Assembly (NCBI GenBank): GCA_029010655.1
Contig: JAQXKW010000224.1
Span: 1 to 7,120 of the forward strand
Source of the DNA: Clostridia bacterium
Lineage (GTDB): Bacteria; Bacillota; Clostridia; Oscillospirales; CAG-272
Reading direction: 5' to 3'
DNA length: 7,120 nt
Shown: positions 5,463 through 7,120 of the stretch, in pieces
How the letters are laid out: each line of letters starts with the position of its first letter
Position numbering within the stretch: the stretch's first letter is position 1
Notes under the pieces: model-generated
Told to the model about the DNA's origin: nothing
The model's database searches: none
What the model saw: the letters and a program-made list of their open reading frames with translations, nothing else
Translations under genes and position numbers: made by a program

Positions 5463-7120
5463 ATGATGACGCTTGATTCATGGAAAAATGTGATACTGCG
5501 GCCGCTGGCTCTTTTTTCGCTGTCATTTTTTCTTGTGTCCTGTGCAGTTGTCCCCGTCGGCGGAGCAAGGCTTCTTCTCCCGTCGGCGGTTTTTCTTGTG
5601 CTTTCCGCCGTTTTCGCTTTGCTTTCCTTAATTTTCGTAAAGAACAGGAAAGCGCTCCGTTCATTCTTTGCCGTTTTCATGCTGTTTTTCGGGATTTTCT
5701 CAGCGCTCTTTTCCTCTTATCTGAACTTTACAAAAAACATTGAGCCGTATATTGCCCTTGACGGAAAAGAGGTTTATTTCTCCGGCACCGTAACCGATAT
5801 TATATATTCAAAGCCGTACGCAGCCCTTTATACGGTTCGCACCGACACCCTGGAGGGAAAGGTGTGCGCCGTAAACACATACCTGTACGGGGAGCACGGC
5901 TTTGACTTAGGTGATAAGGTTCGGGCAAAAGCGAAAATAACGGCGCTGACGGACGTAAACGGCGCACCCACCGAGGAAGGCCGGTACGGCTATTCCGACG
6001 GCATAGTTATCTCCGCCGAGGCGACGGAGACGGAATATACGGGAAGCACAGGCTTTGACCTGTCCCGTGCGGCGAAAAATATACGGAGCTATGTTTCCGA
6101 AAAGCTGATGAGCGTTCTCGGGGACAGAAGCGGCGGCTTTTGCGCCGCTCTCATAACAGGAGACCGATCTCATCTTCCGGCGGATATTCACAGAGATTTC
6201 AAGGCTCTCGGTATTTCCCACATTCTTGCCCTGTCGGGCATGCACCTCTCCGTTATATGCACCCTTATATATGCTTTAACGAAGCATCTCAGCATTCATA
6301 TAAGGCGGCTTTCCGTTGCCTGCGTTGTAGTGTTCTACATGCTTCTCACCGGCTTTTCGCCCTCCGTAACCAGAGCGGGAATAATGCTTTTGACAGCTCT
6401 TTTCGCCAATATGCTGAGGCGGGGCGGTGACATGGTGACAAGCATCGGAATTGCCGCATTTCTCATATGTATTATTGACCCCTTTGCGCCCGGCGACGTA
6501 GGGTTACAGCTGTCCGTTGCCGCAGTTTTCGCAATCGCCCTTGCCACGGGCGCCGCAAAAAGAAAAGAGCCGAAAAAGGGCACGGTGCGGGAAAAAGGGC
6601 TGCGGTACAGCATGAAAAGGTTTGCAAAAGCGGCGCTTTCCGCCCTTTACGTGTGCGTTTGCGTAAATATATTTCTTCTTCCCCTGGAATGGCTCTATTT
6701 TGCCTTTATCTCCCCTGCGGCTCCGTTTGTAAGCGTTATTATATCCTTTCTCGCCACTCTGCTGTTATTTCTTCTGCCATTTCTTATTCTGTCCTTTCCC
6801 GTTGCCGCTTTGTCCGCCGCAATAGCTTTCCCCGTAAAGCTGTTATGCAAGACAATATTCTTAATATGCGCCGGGCTTTCGGATATACCGAATATCACCG
6901 TTTCGATTCTTTACCCCGGGGCACTTTTTATGTGTATTGTTGCGGTTTTGGCGTTTATTGTCTTTGCGGTTACGAAAAAGCGTGTAAAAGCAGTTTCGGG
7001 AATCGTCTGTATTGCTGTTTTCTTTGCCCTTGTGGGGGGAGGGTATATATACTCCGCCCTTACGGGGGAGCGTGCCCTTATTGACTATATAAACTGCGGA
7101 AAAAGCGACGCCGTTACGGT
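5463..7120 (+). CDS. comEC: ComEC/Rec2 family DNA-uptake channel protein (3' end cut by the window edge)
   Basis: Polytopic membrane protein that carries single-stranded DNA across the cytoplasmic membrane during natural transformation. 552 codons are present and the frame is open to the last base. N-terminal hydrophobic segments (about 11-60 and 66-86) are followed by the DUF4131/OB-like soluble region (about 95-200). The competence core then begins, with AALITGDRSHLP (228-239), the hallmark ISHILALSGMHLSV (251-264), SVTRAGIMLL (301-310) and GLQLSVAAVFAI (347-358). Further membrane segments run to about 530. The metallo-beta-lactamase-like domain starts at about 538 with DYINCGKSDAV, where the family normally has DVGQGDA, and is cut off. 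The start ATG at 5463 (or the adjacent one at 5466) has only a weak, distant Shine-Dalgarno-like GGAG about 20 nt upstream, so translation may be coupled to the XRE gene ending 5 nt before. No other competence gene is visible. Confidence 0.95.
   Translation, partial: MMTLDSWKNVILRPLALFSLSFFLVSCAVVPVGGARLLLPSAVFLVLSAVFALLSLIFVKNRKALRSFFAVFMLFFGIFSALFSSYLNFTKNIEPYIALDGKEVYFSGTVTDIIYSKPYAALYTVRTDTLEGKVCAVNTYLYGEHGFDLGDKVRAKAKITALTDVNGAPTEEGRYGYSDGIVISAEATETEYTGSTGFDLSRAAKNIRSYVSEKLMSVLGDRSGGFCAALITGDRSHLPADIHRDFKALGISHILALSGMHLSVICTLIYALTKHLSIHIRRLSVACVVVFYMLLTGFSPSVTRAGIMLLTALFANMLRRGGDMVTSIGIAAFLICIIDPFAPGDVGLQLSVAAVFAIALATGAAKRKEPKKGTVREKGLRYSMKRFAKAALSALYVCVCVNIFLLPLEWLYFAFISPAAPFVSVIISFLATLLLFLLPFLILSFPVAALSAAIAFPVKLLCKTIFLICAGLSDIPNITVSILYPGALFMCIVAVLAFIVFAVTKKRVKAVSGIVCIAVFFALVGGGYIYSALTGERALIDYINCGKSDAVT

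Noticed and set aside
6653..7084. 143-residue plus-strand frame
   Set aside because: Out-of-frame shadow of comEC, whose frame continues unbroken through this stretch with membrane segments and the start of the metallo-beta-lactamase-like domain.

Overview
The window looks like chromosomal DNA from a Gram-positive anaerobe of the class Clostridia, probably a gut Oscillospiraceae/Ruminococcaceae-type bacterium. This is inferred from strong AGGAGG-like ribosome binding sites, near-consensus sigma-A promoters, moderate GC content, and gene families typical of that group. No rRNA, tRNA, CRISPR array, insertion sequence, integrase or phage gene is visible.

Layout. Positions 1-1943 (minus strand) hold a compact three-gene operon: a short YtrA-type GntR repressor, an ABC ATPase translationally coupled to it by an ATGA overlap, and an ABC-2-type permease that runs off the left edge. 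A near-consensus promoter and a perfect 11-bp inverted repeat over the probable transcription start lie ahead of the repressor, the pattern of an autoregulated, ligand- or stress-induced export or envelope-stress transporter. Positions 2098-2409 (plus strand) encode a classical cytoplasmic thioredoxin with its own extended -10 promoter. It ends at a strong bidirectional terminator (about 2435-2473). From the other side, a large minus-strand gene (2536-5058) converges on this terminator. It encodes an 840-residue GH94-like disaccharide phosphorylase of unknown substrate and appears monocistronic. Divergent from it, on the plus strand, an 80-residue XRE-type helix-turn-helix regulator (5215-5457) is followed 5 nt later by comEC (5463 to the right edge, cut), the membrane channel for DNA uptake. 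A 24-bp near-perfect palindrome lies just upstream of the regulator's -10 box.

How the genes work together. There are four transcription units with no obvious common pathway. The GntR/ATPase/permease set is one functional module. The XRE-comEC pair is a second candidate module, in which a small regulator may control itself and the DNA-uptake channel. I see no strong evidence for a wholly novel system. The points most worth a second look are the palindrome upstream of XRE-comEC, the substrate of the divergent phosphorylase, and the degenerate start of the ComEC metallo-beta-lactamase-like domain. Two genes are missed or misplaced by simple ORF calling because they run off the window: the permease (1-645) and comEC (5463-7120).
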